From Bombilactobacillus apium (lineage in GTDB: Bacteria > Bacillota > Bacilli > Lactobacillales > Lactobacillaceae): a stretch of DNA of 64,000 bases. The stretch's first letter is position 1, and each line of letters opens with the position of its first letter. Positions 44,401 to 53,560 of this stretch are shown here, piece by piece. Position numbers and translations under genes: made by a program. The notes below the pieces were generated by a model, which made no database searches, was not told the origin of the DNA, and saw only the letters and a program-made list of their open reading frames with translations. The DNA lies in NCBI RefSeq assembly GCF_013385145.1, contig NZ_JABZEC010000005.1:98719-162718 (forward strand). The letters run 5' to 3'.

Positions 44401-45159
44401 ATGACGACAGAAATTATGACGGCACATGATGTCCATCTCTTTTATGGAAAAAAAGAGGCCCTAAAGGGCATTGACTTAGGAATTCGTGAACATGAAATTA
44501 CCGCCTTAATCGGTCCTTCTGGTTGTGGAAAATCCACTTTTTTGAGAACCTTGAATCGAATGAACGATTTAATTCCTAGTGTCAAAATTACCGGAAAAAT
44601 CGAATTGGATGGACAAGATATTTATGCTCCCAATATGGATACGGTTCAATTGCGTAAGCGAGTGGGGATGGTTTTTCAACAACCGAACCCGTTTCCCTTT
44701 TCAATTTATGATAACGTAACTTATGGTTTGAAATTAGCGGGAGTTAAAGATCGCCAAACTTTAGATGCCGCGGTAGAGTCGAGTTTAAGAGCCGCCGCTA
44801 TCTGGGATGATGTCAAAGACAAATTAGGTCAAAGTGCCTTAGCTTTGTCTGGAGGACAACAACAGCGAGTTTGTATTGCCCGGGTGATTGCGGTACAACC
44901 GGAACTAATTTTACTGGATGAACCAACCAGTGCTTTAGATCCAATTTCAGCTACTAAGGTAGAGAATACTCTGTTAGATTTAAGAGAAAACTATACAATT
45001 GTGATTGTAACCCACAGCATGCATCAGGCCTCGCGAATCTCAGATCGAACAGCCTTTTTTTATCAAGGTGATCTGATCGAGTACGATCGAACTAAGAAAA
45101 TATTTATGAATCCCACACATCAGGAAACTGAAGATTATATTAGTGGTCGATTCGGCTAG
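44401..45159 (+). CDS. pstB: Phosphate ABC transporter ATP-binding protein PstB (second copy)
   Basis: A second PstB of 252 aa. ATG at 44401 has AGGAGG 7-8 nt upstream; the long frame that begins earlier is inside the first copy. Motifs are [49 protein letters not shown] and [14 protein letters not shown]. The paralogues differ in much of their length, so this is an old duplication rather than a recent one. It is followed after 10 bp by phoU. Confidence 0.94.
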   Translation: MTTEIMTAHDVHLFYGKKEALKGIDLGIREHEITALIGPSGCGKSTFLRTLNRMNDLIPSVKITGKIELDGQDIYAPNMDTVQLRKRVGMVFQQPNPFPFSIYDNVTYGLKLAGVKDRQTLDAAVESSLRAAAIWDDVKDKLGQSALALSGGQQQRVCIARVIAVQPELILLDEPTSALDPISATKVENTLLDLRENYTIVIVTHSMHQASRISDRTAFFYQGDLIEYDRTKKIFMNPTHQETEDYISGRFG

Positions 45160-45169
45160 GAGGAGTCCT

Positions 45170-45838
45170 TTGCGAAGCGAATTTGCAACGGAATTACAAA
45201 ATTTACACGTTCGGTTTTCCGAAATGGCGATGATGGTCAGTGAAGCCTTAGAAAAAGCGGTTCGTGCTTTAAAAGAGCACGATAGCCAGCTAGCTCAACA
45301 GGTTATTGATCGCGATCAGTTAATTAACAATCGGGAAATAGACTTAGAAAAAAAATCTTTTGAGATGATAGCCTTACAGCAGCCAGTGACTAGTGATTTA
45401 CGGATGATTATCACGGTTTTAAAGGCCAGTTCTGATTTGGAACGAATGGGTGATCATGCCGTCAGCATTGCCCAAGCTACTTTACGTTTGCAAGGTCATG
45501 CACCGATGCTGGCAGTTGAAGATTTAATTGTCCAAGTTCACACTCAAGTGGCTGGGATGTTTCAACAGGCGATTCAGGCTTATTTACGGGAAGATGATCA
45601 AGCAGCGATTGCGATTTCGCAGCAAGATTATACCGTCGATAAATTGATTCATCAACTTAATAAGCAGTGTATTCAGGAAATGAAAGCTGATCCCCAATAT
45701 GTTGAAGATGGAACAATTTATATGTTGATTGCTAACTACCTTGAACGAATGGGCGACTATGTGACCAATTTATGTGAATGGGTAGTTTATTTAAAACAGG
45801 GGAAACTGACTGATTTAGACAGTAAAAAGGATTTTTAG
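45170..45838 (+). CDS. phoU: Phosphate uptake regulator PhoU
   Basis: PhoU links the Pst transporter to the PhoR kinase and prevents excess phosphate uptake. The 222-aa protein is all helical with two repeats of the metal-binding pattern: DLRMIITVLKASSDLERMGDHAVSIA and EDGTIYMLIANYLERMGDYVTNL. I place the start at TTG 45170, six bases after AGGAGG; the earlier in-frame GTG at 45143 lies in pstB. It closes the pst operon. Confidence 0.93.
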   Translation: MRSEFATELQNLHVRFSEMAMMVSEALEKAVRALKEHDSQLAQQVIDRDQLINNREIDLEKKSFEMIALQQPVTSDLRMIITVLKASSDLERMGDHAVSIAQATLRLQGHAPMLAVEDLIVQVHTQVAGMFQQAIQAYLREDDQAAIAISQQDYTVDKLIHQLNKQCIQEMKADPQYVEDGTIYMLIANYLERMGDYVTNLCEWVVYLKQGKLTDLDSKKDF

Positions 45839-45864
45839 GGGAGATTTCTAGGACTTGTAGTTCA

Positions 45865-45873
45865 TGCTATAAT
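45865..45873 (+). promoter_or_regulatory. Extended -10 promoter for yvlD-hprK-lgt-trxB
   Basis: TGCTATAAT (45865-45873) is a consensus extended -10 with no clear -35. The yvlD start follows 33 bp downstream. Confidence 0.65.
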
Positions 45874-45906
45874 TAAAATATTATCGAATAAAAAGAAGGT
45901 TGGCTT

Positions 45907-46254
45907 ATGAAAATTATCTACCAAACTGTTATCAATACGCTTTTATTTATGGCGATTGCGCGAGTCGCTCCTTCAATCTTCTTCTTGAGTAATTTTTCCA
46001 CCGCTTTAATTGCGGGATTTATTTTAGTGTTGTTAAATTTAACCATCAAACCAATTTTGCATATTATTTCATTTCCAATTACGTTGATTACTTTTGGACT
46101 TTTTTCGATTGTAGTTAATGCACTTACTTTGGAAATTGTAGCTTGGCTGATCCCGGGCTTTGTTTTTACTAGTTTTGGAGCTGCTATGTTGATGTCAATT
46201 ATTATGTCAATTGCTAATTGGTTTGTGGGTTACCATGTCTTTCGCCGGTATTAA
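45907..46254 (+). CDS. YvlD-type small membrane protein (phage holin family IV-like)
   Basis: A 115-aa membrane protein with four hydrophobic segments (about 6-25, 30-48, 57-78, 83-108) of the YvlD/PF04020 family, often labelled phage holin-like although no phage genes are near. Motifs include LNLTIKPILHIISFPITLITFGLFSIVVNAL. Its function is not known; relatives are seen beside hprK or in envelope-stress operons. ATG at 45907 follows AGAAGG. It begins the operon with hprK 19 bp downstream. Confidence 0.8.
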   Translation: MKIIYQTVINTLLFMAIARVAPSIFFLSNFSTALIAGFILVLLNLTIKPILHIISFPITLITFGLFSIVVNALTLEIVAWLIPGFVFTSFGAAMLMSIIMSIANWFVGYHVFRRY

Positions 46255-46273
46255 AGCTGAGGGGAGCAAAAGA

Positions 46274-47215
46274 ATGACAGAAGTTACAATTCAAGACTTA
46301 TTAGATCATACTAATATTCAAATTTATGCTGGAGCCGAATTTACCTCGACTCGCAAAATTAAAGAAACTGAAATCTCACGTCCCGGCTTAGAATTAACCG
46401 GATATTTTGATTATTATCCGGCTGAGCGGGTGCAATTATTTGGCCAGACGGAAACTTCCTATGCCCGGTCGATGACTTCGGAGAATCGCTATCATGTTTT
46501 ACGAGAAATGTGTACCAAACAAACACCGGCTTTTGTTTTTTCTCGGGGAATTAAACCTTCTCCCGAAATGATCAAAGCAGCTCAAGAAGCGGAAATTCCC
46601 ATTCTGACCTCGGATTTAACGACAACGCGAGTTTCGAATATTATTACGCAATATTTAGAAAAGGTTCTTTCACCGCGGAAAAGTATTCATGGGGTTCTGG
46701 TTGATGTTTACGGTCTGGGAGTTTTGATTAAGGGTGACTCAGGTGTTGGGAAGAGTGAGACAGCCTTAGAATTAATTAAGAATGGACACCGTTTGGTAGC
46801 TGATGATCGGGTTGATGTTTATCAACAAAATGAACATACTTTAGTTGGCGAAGCACCCGAAATTTTGAAAAACTTAATGGAAATTCGAGGAATCGGAATT
46901 ATTGATGTGATGAATTTATTCGGAGCTAGTGCGGTTCGAACTTCAATGGAAATCACCTTGATTATCAACTTGAGTAATTGGTCGGCGGAACAAAACTACG
47001 AACGCGTTGGTTTAAAGGATCATACTGAACAAATTTTTGATGTTGAAGTGCCCTCAATTACGATTCCTGTGAAGGTGGGACGGAATATCTCGAACATTAT
47101 TGAAGTAGCGGCAATGGACTATCGGGCCAAAAAACTTGGTTTTAATGCTGCTGATCGTTTTGAAGAGCAATTAACCGGTTTAATCCAAAAAAATTCGCAG
47201 GTGAATCCTAAATGA
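46274..47215 (+). CDS. hprK: HPr kinase/phosphorylase
   Basis: HprK phosphorylates Ser46 of HPr when glycolytic intermediates are high and reverses it otherwise, the central switch of carbon catabolite control. The 313-aa protein has Walker A GDSGVGKS at 154-161, the HPrK signature [15 protein letters not shown] (about 206-220) and the C-terminal region with [12 protein letters not shown] at 46274 has GAGGGGAG upstream. Its target, HPr, is at 2261-2527. The stop overlaps the start of lgt by 4 bp (ATGA). Confidence 0.97.
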   Translation: MTEVTIQDLLDHTNIQIYAGAEFTSTRKIKETEISRPGLELTGYFDYYPAERVQLFGQTETSYARSMTSENRYHVLREMCTKQTPAFVFSRGIKPSPEMIKAAQEAEIPILTSDLTTTRVSNIITQYLEKVLSPRKSIHGVLVDVYGLGVLIKGDSGVGKSETALELIKNGHRLVADDRVDVYQQNEHTLVGEAPEILKNLMEIRGIGIIDVMNLFGASAVRTSMEITLIINLSNWSAEQNYERVGLKDHTEQIFDVEVPSITIPVKVGRNISNIIEVAAMDYRAKKLGFNAADRFEEQLTGLIQKNSQVNPK

Positions 47216-48018
47216 GGGTGATCGCAAGTCTTAACCCCATTTTTTGGCAGGGTGGACCGCTGACGATTCGCTGGTATGGAATTTTAATTGCTTGTGGGGC
47301 AATCATCGGTGTTTGGATGGCTTTAAGAGAAGCTCGCCGGCAAAAAATTGATCCGGATAATATTGTTGATTTGGTCTTATGGGGAGTTCCCTTTGCTTTA
47401 ATTGGGGCGCGTCTTTATTATGTGGCTTTTGAATGGCCCTTTTATAGTCAAAATCCGGGTGAGATTATTAAAATCTGGCATGGAGGAATTGCTATTTATG
47501 GAGGTTTGTTGGCGGCTTTCATTGTTACCTTAGTTTTTACCCATCAGCGTCAACTACCCCTATGGTCGATTTTAGATATTGCCGCCCCTAGTGTGTTAGT
47601 CGGGCAGATCGTTGGTCGTTGGGGTAACTTTATGAATCAAGAAGCCTTTGGGGCTATTACTTCGCAACACTTTTTGCAGAGTCTTCGTTTACCACCCTTT
47701 GTGATTCAACAAATGTTGATCAATGGTCATTATCGCCAACCAACTTTCCTCTATGAATCTAGTTGGAATTTGTTGGGTTTGATTATAATTTTGATTTTAC
47801 GGCGTCGGCCAGGACTTTTGAAACAGGGCGAAGTTTTCTTAACTTACGTGATGTGGTATGCTTGGGGTCGCTTCTTCATTGAAGGAATGCGAACTGATAG
47901 CTTATATTTGACAGGTTCTTTGCGAATTTCACAAATTCTTTCAGTAGTCTTTTTCCTTGTTGCTGGAATTATTTGGTTTTATCGCCGCCGTCAGCATAAA
48001 TTACCTAACTATTTATAA
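47212..48018 (+). CDS. lgt: Prolipoprotein diacylglyceryl transferase
   Basis: Lgt moves diacylglycerol from phosphatidylglycerol to the lipobox cysteine of prolipoproteins such as PstS. The 268-aa protein has about seven hydrophobic helices, the signature [17 protein letters not shown] (about 139-155), [15 protein letters not shown] [12 protein letters not shown], and [10 protein letters not shown] near the end. ATG at 47212 overlaps the hprK stop. The order hprK-lgt-trxB is common in Firmicutes. Confidence 0.96.
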   Translation: MRVIASLNPIFWQGGPLTIRWYGILIACGAIIGVWMALREARRQKIDPDNIVDLVLWGVPFALIGARLYYVAFEWPFYSQNPGEIIKIWHGGIAIYGGLLAAFIVTLVFTHQRQLPLWSILDIAAPSVLVGQIVGRWGNFMNQEAFGAITSQHFLQSLRLPPFVIQQMLINGHYRQPTFLYESSWNLLGLIIILILRRRPGLLKQGEVFLTYVMWYAWGRFFIEGMRTDSLYLTGSLRISQILSVVFFLVAGIIWFYRRRQHKLPNYL

Positions 48019-48036
48019 GAATTAAGGAGTCTTTTG

Positions 48037-48972
48037 ATGCAAGTAACAGATTATGATGTCATTATTATTGGTGCCGGCCCCGGCGGCTTGACCGCCGCTT
48101 TATACGCTTCACGGGCCAATTTAAAGGTTTTAGTTTTGGATCGAGGAATCTATGGGGGCCAGATGAATAATACGGCCGCTATTGAAAACTATCCGGGCTT
48201 CAAATCTATTTTGGGCCCAGAATTAAGTGAAAGTATGTATCAATCAGCGGTTCAATTTGGGGCTCAATATCAGTATGGAACTGTAGAAAAAATAGAAGTT
48301 CAAGGATCGGTGAAAGTCGTTCAGACTGCGGATCAAACTTTAACAAGCAAGGCTTTAGTCTTGGCAACCGGATCAGAATATAAGAAATTGGAAGTTCCTG
48401 GAGAAGAAGACTATTCCGGAAAAGGAGTTTCTTATTGCGCTGTTTGTGATGGAGCTTTTTTCAAAGATGAGGATGTTATTGTTATTGGTGGCGGTGATTC
48501 AGCTATCGAAGAGGGAATCTATTTAACTCAATTGGCGAACTCGGTAACAATTGTTCATCGCCGCGATCAGCTTCGGGCGCAACAGATTTTACAAAAACGG
48601 GCTTTTGCTAACCCTAAAATTAAATTTATTTGGAATGCAGCGGTGCAAGAAATTACCGGTGATGGGCAACAAGTAACGGGAATTAAATATCAAGATAAAT
48701 TAACTGGAGTAGAACAAAGTTTGGCCGGAAGCGGGGTCTTTATTTATGTCGGTATTCAGCCAAACACAACCCAATTTCAGAATTTACCGATTACTGATGA
48801 TCAAGGCTGGATAGTGACTGATGAGCGGATGATGACCAAAGTTCCCGGAATTTTTGCGATTGGTGATGTTCGCCAAAAGACCTTGCGGCAGATTACAACC
48901 GCTGTCGGTGAGGGTGGTTTAGCAGGCCAAGAGGTTTTTAACTATTTACAGACTTTAACGGATGAAGGCTAA
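48037..48972 (+). CDS. trxB: Thioredoxin reductase
   Basis: An FAD/NADPH flavoenzyme that keeps thioredoxin reduced. The protein of 311 aa has the FAD motif IGAGPGG, the redox pair Cys134-Cys137 in CAVCDG, the NADPH motif IGGGDSAIEEG, and GIFAIGDVRQKTLRQITTAVGEG at the end. TTG at 48034 is directly before ATG 48037; with AAGGAG at 48024-48029 I take the ATG. It is the last gene of the operon and a terminator follows. Confidence 0.96.
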   Translation: MQVTDYDVIIIGAGPGGLTAALYASRANLKVLVLDRGIYGGQMNNTAAIENYPGFKSILGPELSESMYQSAVQFGAQYQYGTVEKIEVQGSVKVVQTADQTLTSKALVLATGSEYKKLEVPGEEDYSGKGVSYCAVCDGAFFKDEDVIVIGGGDSAIEEGIYLTQLANSVTIVHRRDQLRAQQILQKRAFANPKIKFIWNAAVQEITGDGQQVTGIKYQDKLTGVEQSLAGSGVFIYVGIQPNTTQFQNLPITDDQGWIVTDERMMTKVPGIFAIGDVRQKTLRQITTAVGEGGLAGQEVFNYLQTLTDEG

Positions 48973-48990
48973 GAATAATTAGTCTTTTTT
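48965..48990 (+). terminator. Terminator after trxB
   Basis: An interrupted hairpin with an AAGGCTAA/TTAGTCTT stem (one G-U) and 6-nt loop overlaps the trxB stop and ends in T6. Confidence 0.7.
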
Positions 48991-49048
48991 ATTTGGAATC
49001 GTATATAATTGACTTATTACGAGAAGTGATTGGGAGGAATTATAAACT

Positions 49049-50767
49049 ATGAATGGGCAGGAAAACTATCAAACTTGGTTGGATTATCCCCAACTAGATT
49101 TAACTTTAAAACATGAGTTAAAACAAATGCAGGCTGATACTGAACAACTAGAAGCAGCTTTTTATGCACCTATGGAATTTGGTACCGCAGGAATGCGGGG
49201 CGTAATCGCTCCGGGAATTCACTGCATGAATATTTACACTGTTCGTCAGGCTGCTGAAGGTTTGGCGCGATTTATGGACACTTTAGAGCCGGAGGAAAAA
49301 CAAAGAGGAGTTGTTATCAGTTTTGACTCTCGTTACAATTCACCACTATTTGCGAGCGAATCTGCGCGCGTTTTGGGCCACCATCAAATTCCGGTGTACT
49401 TATTTGATAGTTTGCGACCAACACCAGAATTATCATTTGCGGTACGGAAATTGCATACTTATGCCGGAATTATGATTACTGCAAGTCATAACCCGGCTAA
49501 ATATAACGGATTTAAAATTTATGGTCCCGACGGTGGACAAATGCCACCGAAAGAATCCGATTTAATTACTAAATTTGTGCGCCAAGCAGACGATTTATTT
49601 GCGATTGCCGTAGCTGATATTCATAATTTGCGGCAACAAGATTCATTGACCTTGATTGGGGAAGATTTGGATCGGGCTTATTTAGAAGCGATTAAGTCTG
49701 TAACAGTTGATCCCCAGCTCTTAAAAGAATATTCCCAGATGAAGTTTGTTTATACTCCTTTGCATGGAACCGGCAAAATGTTAGCTGAGCGAGTTTTCCG
49801 GCAAGCAGGGTTTGAAAATATGCAGTTAGTTGCCGAGCAAGCTATTCTGGATCCGGAGTTTGCGACCGTAGAATTTCCTAATCCAGAATTTGCGGAAACT
49901 TTTAATTTATCAATCCGAGATGGCCAACAGGTTGAAGCCGATATTTTAATTGCCACCGACCCTGATGCCGACCGTTTGGGAGCTGCTGTCCGCCAACCCG
50001 ATGGACAGTACAAGTTGCTGACCGGAAATCAGATTGCGAGCTTGTTATTAGAATATGTTTTAAGTGCTAAGAAGCGTCAAAAGACCCTTCCGCAAAATGG
50101 GGCAGTTGTGAAGTCAATTGTTTCTACCGAACTGGCTACGAAAATTGCGCAAAATTATGATGTGGAAATGGTTAATGTCCTTACTGGTTTTAAGTTTATT
50201 GCCGAGCAGATTGCTCAATACGAAGAAACTAAGAGTCATGAATTCCTCTTTGGTTTTGAAGAAAGTTATGGTTATTTAATTCAACCTTTTGTCCGCGATA
50301 AAGATGCAATTCAAGCTAGTTTATTGTTGGCTGAAGTGGCTGCTTATTATAAGAGTCAGGGCCAGACTCTTTATGATGGTTTACAATCCTTATATCAAAA
50401 GTATGGTTACTTTAAGGAACAAACAATTTCCAAAACTTTCGAGGGAGTCGATGGTCAAGAAAAGATGCAGCAATTGATGCAGGACTTCCGGAAGAATCAA
50501 CCCCAGGAAATTAATGGAGTAAAGGTAGTTCAAGTCCAGGACTTCCAAGCTCGCACTCAAACCGATGCTGCGGGAGTTACGACCCCATTATCTTTGCCGC
50601 AAGCTGATGTTTTGAAATATATTTTGGCGGATGAAACTTGGGTTGCAATTCGACCTTCAGGAACTGAACCCAAGATTAAGAACTATGTTGGTGTTAATGC
50701 TCCGACAGAAAATGAAGCTTTGGATAAAGTAGCTGCTTACGCTGAAGCCATTAATAGCTGGTATTAA
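49049..50767 (+). CDS. pgcA: Phospho-sugar mutase (alpha-phosphoglucomutase, PgcA type)
   Basis: A 572-aa alpha-D-phosphohexomutase that interconverts glucose 6-phosphate and glucose 1-phosphate, feeding UDP-glucose for glycolipid and polymer synthesis. The catalytic Ser146 is in TASHNPAKYNGFK. Metal binding is by ATDPDADRLG, sugar specificity by GFEESYGYL, and phosphate binding by IRPSGTEPKIKNYV. It has a good GGGAGG ribosome site and a TATAAT 40 bp upstream (49004-49009). It is a single gene between trxB and the HD gene. Glucose preference is inferred from the length and the GFEESYG motif. Confidence 0.93.
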   Translation: MNGQENYQTWLDYPQLDLTLKHELKQMQADTEQLEAAFYAPMEFGTAGMRGVIAPGIHCMNIYTVRQAAEGLARFMDTLEPEEKQRGVVISFDSRYNSPLFASESARVLGHHQIPVYLFDSLRPTPELSFAVRKLHTYAGIMITASHNPAKYNGFKIYGPDGGQMPPKESDLITKFVRQADDLFAIAVADIHNLRQQDSLTLIGEDLDRAYLEAIKSVTVDPQLLKEYSQMKFVYTPLHGTGKMLAERVFRQAGFENMQLVAEQAILDPEFATVEFPNPEFAETFNLSIRDGQQVEADILIATDPDADRLGAAVRQPDGQYKLLTGNQIASLLLEYVLSAKKRQKTLPQNGAVVKSIVSTELATKIAQNYDVEMVNVLTGFKFIAEQIAQYEETKSHEFLFGFEESYGYLIQPFVRDKDAIQASLLLAEVAAYYKSQGQTLYDGLQSLYQKYGYFKEQTISKTFEGVDGQEKMQQLMQDFRKNQPQEINGVKVVQVQDFQARTQTDAAGVTTPLSLPQADVLKYILADETWVAIRPSGTEPKIKNYVGVNAPTENEALDKVAAYAEAINSWY

Positions 50768-50800
50768 AATTTAAAATTAGTCTTTAGAGGGGGAAGATCC

Positions 50801-51436
50801 ATGGGGTTACATCAGTTTATTCAAGGTTTAAATAATTTAGAAAACTTAGATCGGGCACCAGGACATTTCCAATATCAGCAGCATAGTGTCGCTGCCCATT
50901 CTTTTAAAGTCGCTGAGATTGCCCAAATTTTGGGAGATCTCGAGGAATTAGATCAACAGACTGTAAATTGGCAGTTGTTGTACGAGAAAGCCTTAAATCA
51001 TGATTATACGGAACGTTTCATTGGCGATATTAAAACACCGGTGAAATATGCTACCAAGCAATTACGGGCGATGTTAGCTGAAGTTGATGAAAATATGACC
51101 GAGAATTTCATTCAAAAAGAAATTCCTCAAGCTTTACAAGAACGTTTTCGTCGGCGTCTAGGTGAAGGAAAAGATGAAACTTTGGAAGGTCAGATTTTAG
51201 CTTTAGCGGACAAAATTGATTTACTCTACGAATCCTTTGGCGAAATTTCTAAAGGCAATCCTGATCCCGTTTTTTGGGAGATTTTCCAAGAAAGCCTGAC
51301 CACTATTTTACAATTTAAAGATTTGGCTGCGAGTCGTTATTTCACTGAAGAAGTCTTGCCAGAATTATTACAGACTCCTTTTGCAGAACAAGAACGGTTA
51401 TTGGAGGTCACCCAGAAGATTTTAGCCAGTAAATAA
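50801..51436 (+). CDS. HD-domain hydrolase (YfbR-like 5'-nucleotidase family)
   Basis: A 211-aa HD-domain protein like YfbR, a 5'-deoxynucleotidase. The metal ligands are the His in HSVAAHSFKVAE, the HD pair in ALNHDYTERFIGDI, and the Asp in LALADKIDLLYESFGE. ATG at 50801 has AGAGGGGGAAG upstream. The exact substrate is not certain; other HD family members act on dGTP or cyclic nucleotides. It lies 34 bp after pgcA with no terminator between. Confidence 0.8.
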   Translation: MGLHQFIQGLNNLENLDRAPGHFQYQQHSVAAHSFKVAEIAQILGDLEELDQQTVNWQLLYEKALNHDYTERFIGDIKTPVKYATKQLRAMLAEVDENMTENFIQKEIPQALQERFRRRLGEGKDETLEGQILALADKIDLLYESFGEISKGNPDPVFWEIFQESLTTILQFKDLAASRYFTEEVLPELLQTPFAEQERLLEVTQKILASK

Positions 51437-51455
51437 TCTTCTAAGGTAAAGATGG

Positions 51456-51469
51456 CGAAAGTATGTTCG
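51456..51469. promoter_or_regulatory. SOS box (LexA/DinR site) before uvrBA
   Basis: CGAAAGTATGTTCG differs from the consensus CGAAC-N4-GTTCG by one base. It is directly upstream of TATGAT sequences (51471-51481) that can serve as a -10, and before the uvrB leader. Confidence 0.8.
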
Positions 51470-51494
51470 CTATGATATGATAATTAGCGCCAAT

Positions 51495-51522
51495 AAAAGT
51501 TGGAATTGGTTCCAACTTTTTT
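51495..51522 (+). terminator. Hairpin with T run in the uvrB leader
   Basis: A perfect 11-bp stem (51495-51505, 51510-51520) with a TTGG loop and T run. It could end the HD gene transcript, but it also lies downstream of the SOS box and promoter, so it would attenuate uvrBA unless read through. Confidence 0.75.
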
Positions 51523-51550
51523 ATTTGAGAAGGTTTGGAGGAAATTGCGG

Positions 51551-53560
51551 ATGTTAGACCGAATTACCGATAATCACTTTGAATTAGTTTCTCCCTACCA
51601 GCCGGCAGGTGATCAAGCCCCGGCGATTGACCAATTGACTCAAAGTTTACGTCAGGGGCAAAAAGCCCAGATTTTAAAAGGGGCAACGGGAACGGGAAAA
51701 ACGTTCACGATGGCCAATGTGATTCAGAATTTAAATAAACCTACCTTGGTCATTTCTCATAATAAAACCTTGGCGGGGCAATTATATGGTGAATTTAAAG
51801 AGTTTTTTCCTCATAATGCTGTTGAATATTTTGTGAGTTATTATGATTATTACCAGCCAGAAGCCTATGTACCGTCCAGTGATACCTATATTGAAAAAGA
51901 TTCAAGTATTAATGATGAAATTGATAAGTTGCGACATTCAGCAACTTCGGCCCTGTTGGAGCGCAATGATGTGATTGTTGTCGCTTCAGTTTCTTGTATC
52001 TTTGGTTTAGGTGATCCGCGTGAGTATCAACAGAATGTGATTTCTTTACGGGTCGGTCAAGAAATTAGTCGAGATCAACTTTTAAAAGATTTAATTTATA
52101 ATCAATTTGAACGAAATGATATTGATTTTCAACGGGGGCGTTTTCGAGTTCGCGGCGATGTTGTCGATATTTTTCCAGCTTCCAATGATTCCCATTCTTT
52201 ACGGGTTGAGTTCTTTGGCGATGAGATTGATCGAATTGTGGAAATGGATCCTTTAACGGGGGAAGTTTTAGGTGATCGAAAACAAGTGTCGATTTTTCCG
52301 GCGACTCATTTCATGATTAATGAAACGCAAATGGAACAAGCTCTAACTGGAATTGAAGAAGAATTAAAAGAGCAATTAGCAAAGTTAAAACAAGCGGGGA
52401 AGTTGTTAGAAGCCCAAAGACTTGAACAAAGAACTAATTATGATATCGAAATGATGCGGGAAATGGGCTATACTTCAGGAATTGAGAATTATTCTCGGCA
52501 TATGGAAGGTCGATCAGCCGGAGAACCACCCTATAGCTTGTTAGATTTCTTTCCCAAAGATTTCAATATTATGATTGATGAATCTCATGTTACTATGCCC
52601 CAAATTCGGGGGATGTACAATGGTGACCGGGCCCGCAAGCAAATGTTGATTGATTATGGTTTTCGTTTGCCTAGTGCTCTGGATAACCGTCCTTTGACTT
52701 TGAGTGAATTTGAAGAACATATCCATCAAATCTTGTATGTTTCAGCGACTCCAGGAGATTACGAACTGCAACAAGCCGATCACGTAGTTGAACAAATTAT
52801 TCGACCGACCGGTTTATTAGACCCTGATATTGAGGTTCGTTCAATTATGGGGCAAATTGATGATTTGGTTGGGGAGATTAATCAACGGATTGCGGTACAA
52901 GAAAGAACGCTGATTACGACACTGACGAAGAAGATGGCCGAGGATTTAACCGATTATCTGAAAGATTTAGGAATCAAAGTTGCTTATTTGCACAGTGATA
53001 TTAAGACTTTAGAACGAACCCGAATTATTCGAGATTTACGTTTGGGTAAATACGACGTTTTAATTGGAATTAATTTACTACGGGAGGGAATTGATGTTCC
53101 CGAAGTTTCACTGGTGGCAATTTTAGATGCTGATAAGGAAGGTTTCTTACGGAGTGAACGACCTTTAATTCAAACAATCGGTCGGGCTGCCCGCAATAAA
53201 CACGGCCATGTGATCATGTATGCTGATAAAATTACAGATTCGATGAAAGTGGCAATTGCGGAGACTAAACGGCGGCGGCAGTTGCAAAATCAGTTTAATC
53301 AGAAGCATCATATTACACCAGAAACTATTCAGAAACCGATTCGAGATATTATTTCTGCAGTACAGACTTCGGAGCAGGGAACTGAAGATGAAAAATTAAC
53401 CGATATGGACTTGGACTTTTCCAATTTAACAACTCAAGAACAAAAAGAGTTGTTACAACAATTACAGGCCCAGATGGAACAAGCAGCTAAGAAACTGGAC
53501 TTTGAACAGGCAGCTAATTTGCGAGACATGATTTTAGATCTGAAAGCGGAGCTAAGTTAA
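51551..53560 (+). CDS. uvrB: Excinuclease ABC subunit UvrB
   Basis: UvrB is the damage-verifying helicase of nucleotide excision repair. The start is ATG 51551 with GGAGGA eight bases upstream (an earlier frame runs on into the terminator hairpin), giving 669 aa. Walker A GATGTGKT is at 44-51, with the beta-hairpin [21 protein letters not shown], the DESH box in [11 protein letters not shown], and helicase motifs [13 protein letters not shown] and QTIGRAARN. The C-terminal UVR domain (about 635-669, [15 protein letters not shown]) binds UvrC. Its stop shares a base with the start of uvrA. Confidence 0.97.
   Translation: MLDRITDNHFELVSPYQPAGDQAPAIDQLTQSLRQGQKAQILKGATGTGKTFTMANVIQNLNKPTLVISHNKTLAGQLYGEFKEFFPHNAVEYFVSYYDYYQPEAYVPSSDTYIEKDSSINDEIDKLRHSATSALLERNDVIVVASVSCIFGLGDPREYQQNVISLRVGQEISRDQLLKDLIYNQFERNDIDFQRGRFRVRGDVVDIFPASNDSHSLRVEFFGDEIDRIVEMDPLTGEVLGDRKQVSIFPATHFMINETQMEQALTGIEEELKEQLAKLKQAGKLLEAQRLEQRTNYDIEMMREMGYTSGIENYSRHMEGRSAGEPPYSLLDFFPKDFNIMIDESHVTMPQIRGMYNGDRARKQMLIDYGFRLPSALDNRPLTLSEFEEHIHQILYVSATPGDYELQQADHVVEQIIRPTGLLDPDIEVRSIMGQIDDLVGEINQRIAVQERTLITTLTKKMAEDLTDYLKDLGIKVAYLHSDIKTLERTRIIRDLRLGKYDVLIGINLLREGIDVPEVSLVAILDADKEGFLRSERPLIQTIGRAARNKHGHVIMYADKITDSMKVAIAETKRRRQLQNQFNQKHHITPETIQKPIRDIISAVQTSEQGTEDEKLTDMDLDFSNLTTQEQKELLQQLQAQMEQAAKKLDFEQAANLRDMILDLKAELS

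Noticed and set aside
45907..46254. Phage remnant based on the holin-like label of the YvlD-type protein
   Set aside because: No other phage gene is near, and the gene is part of an operon with hprK.
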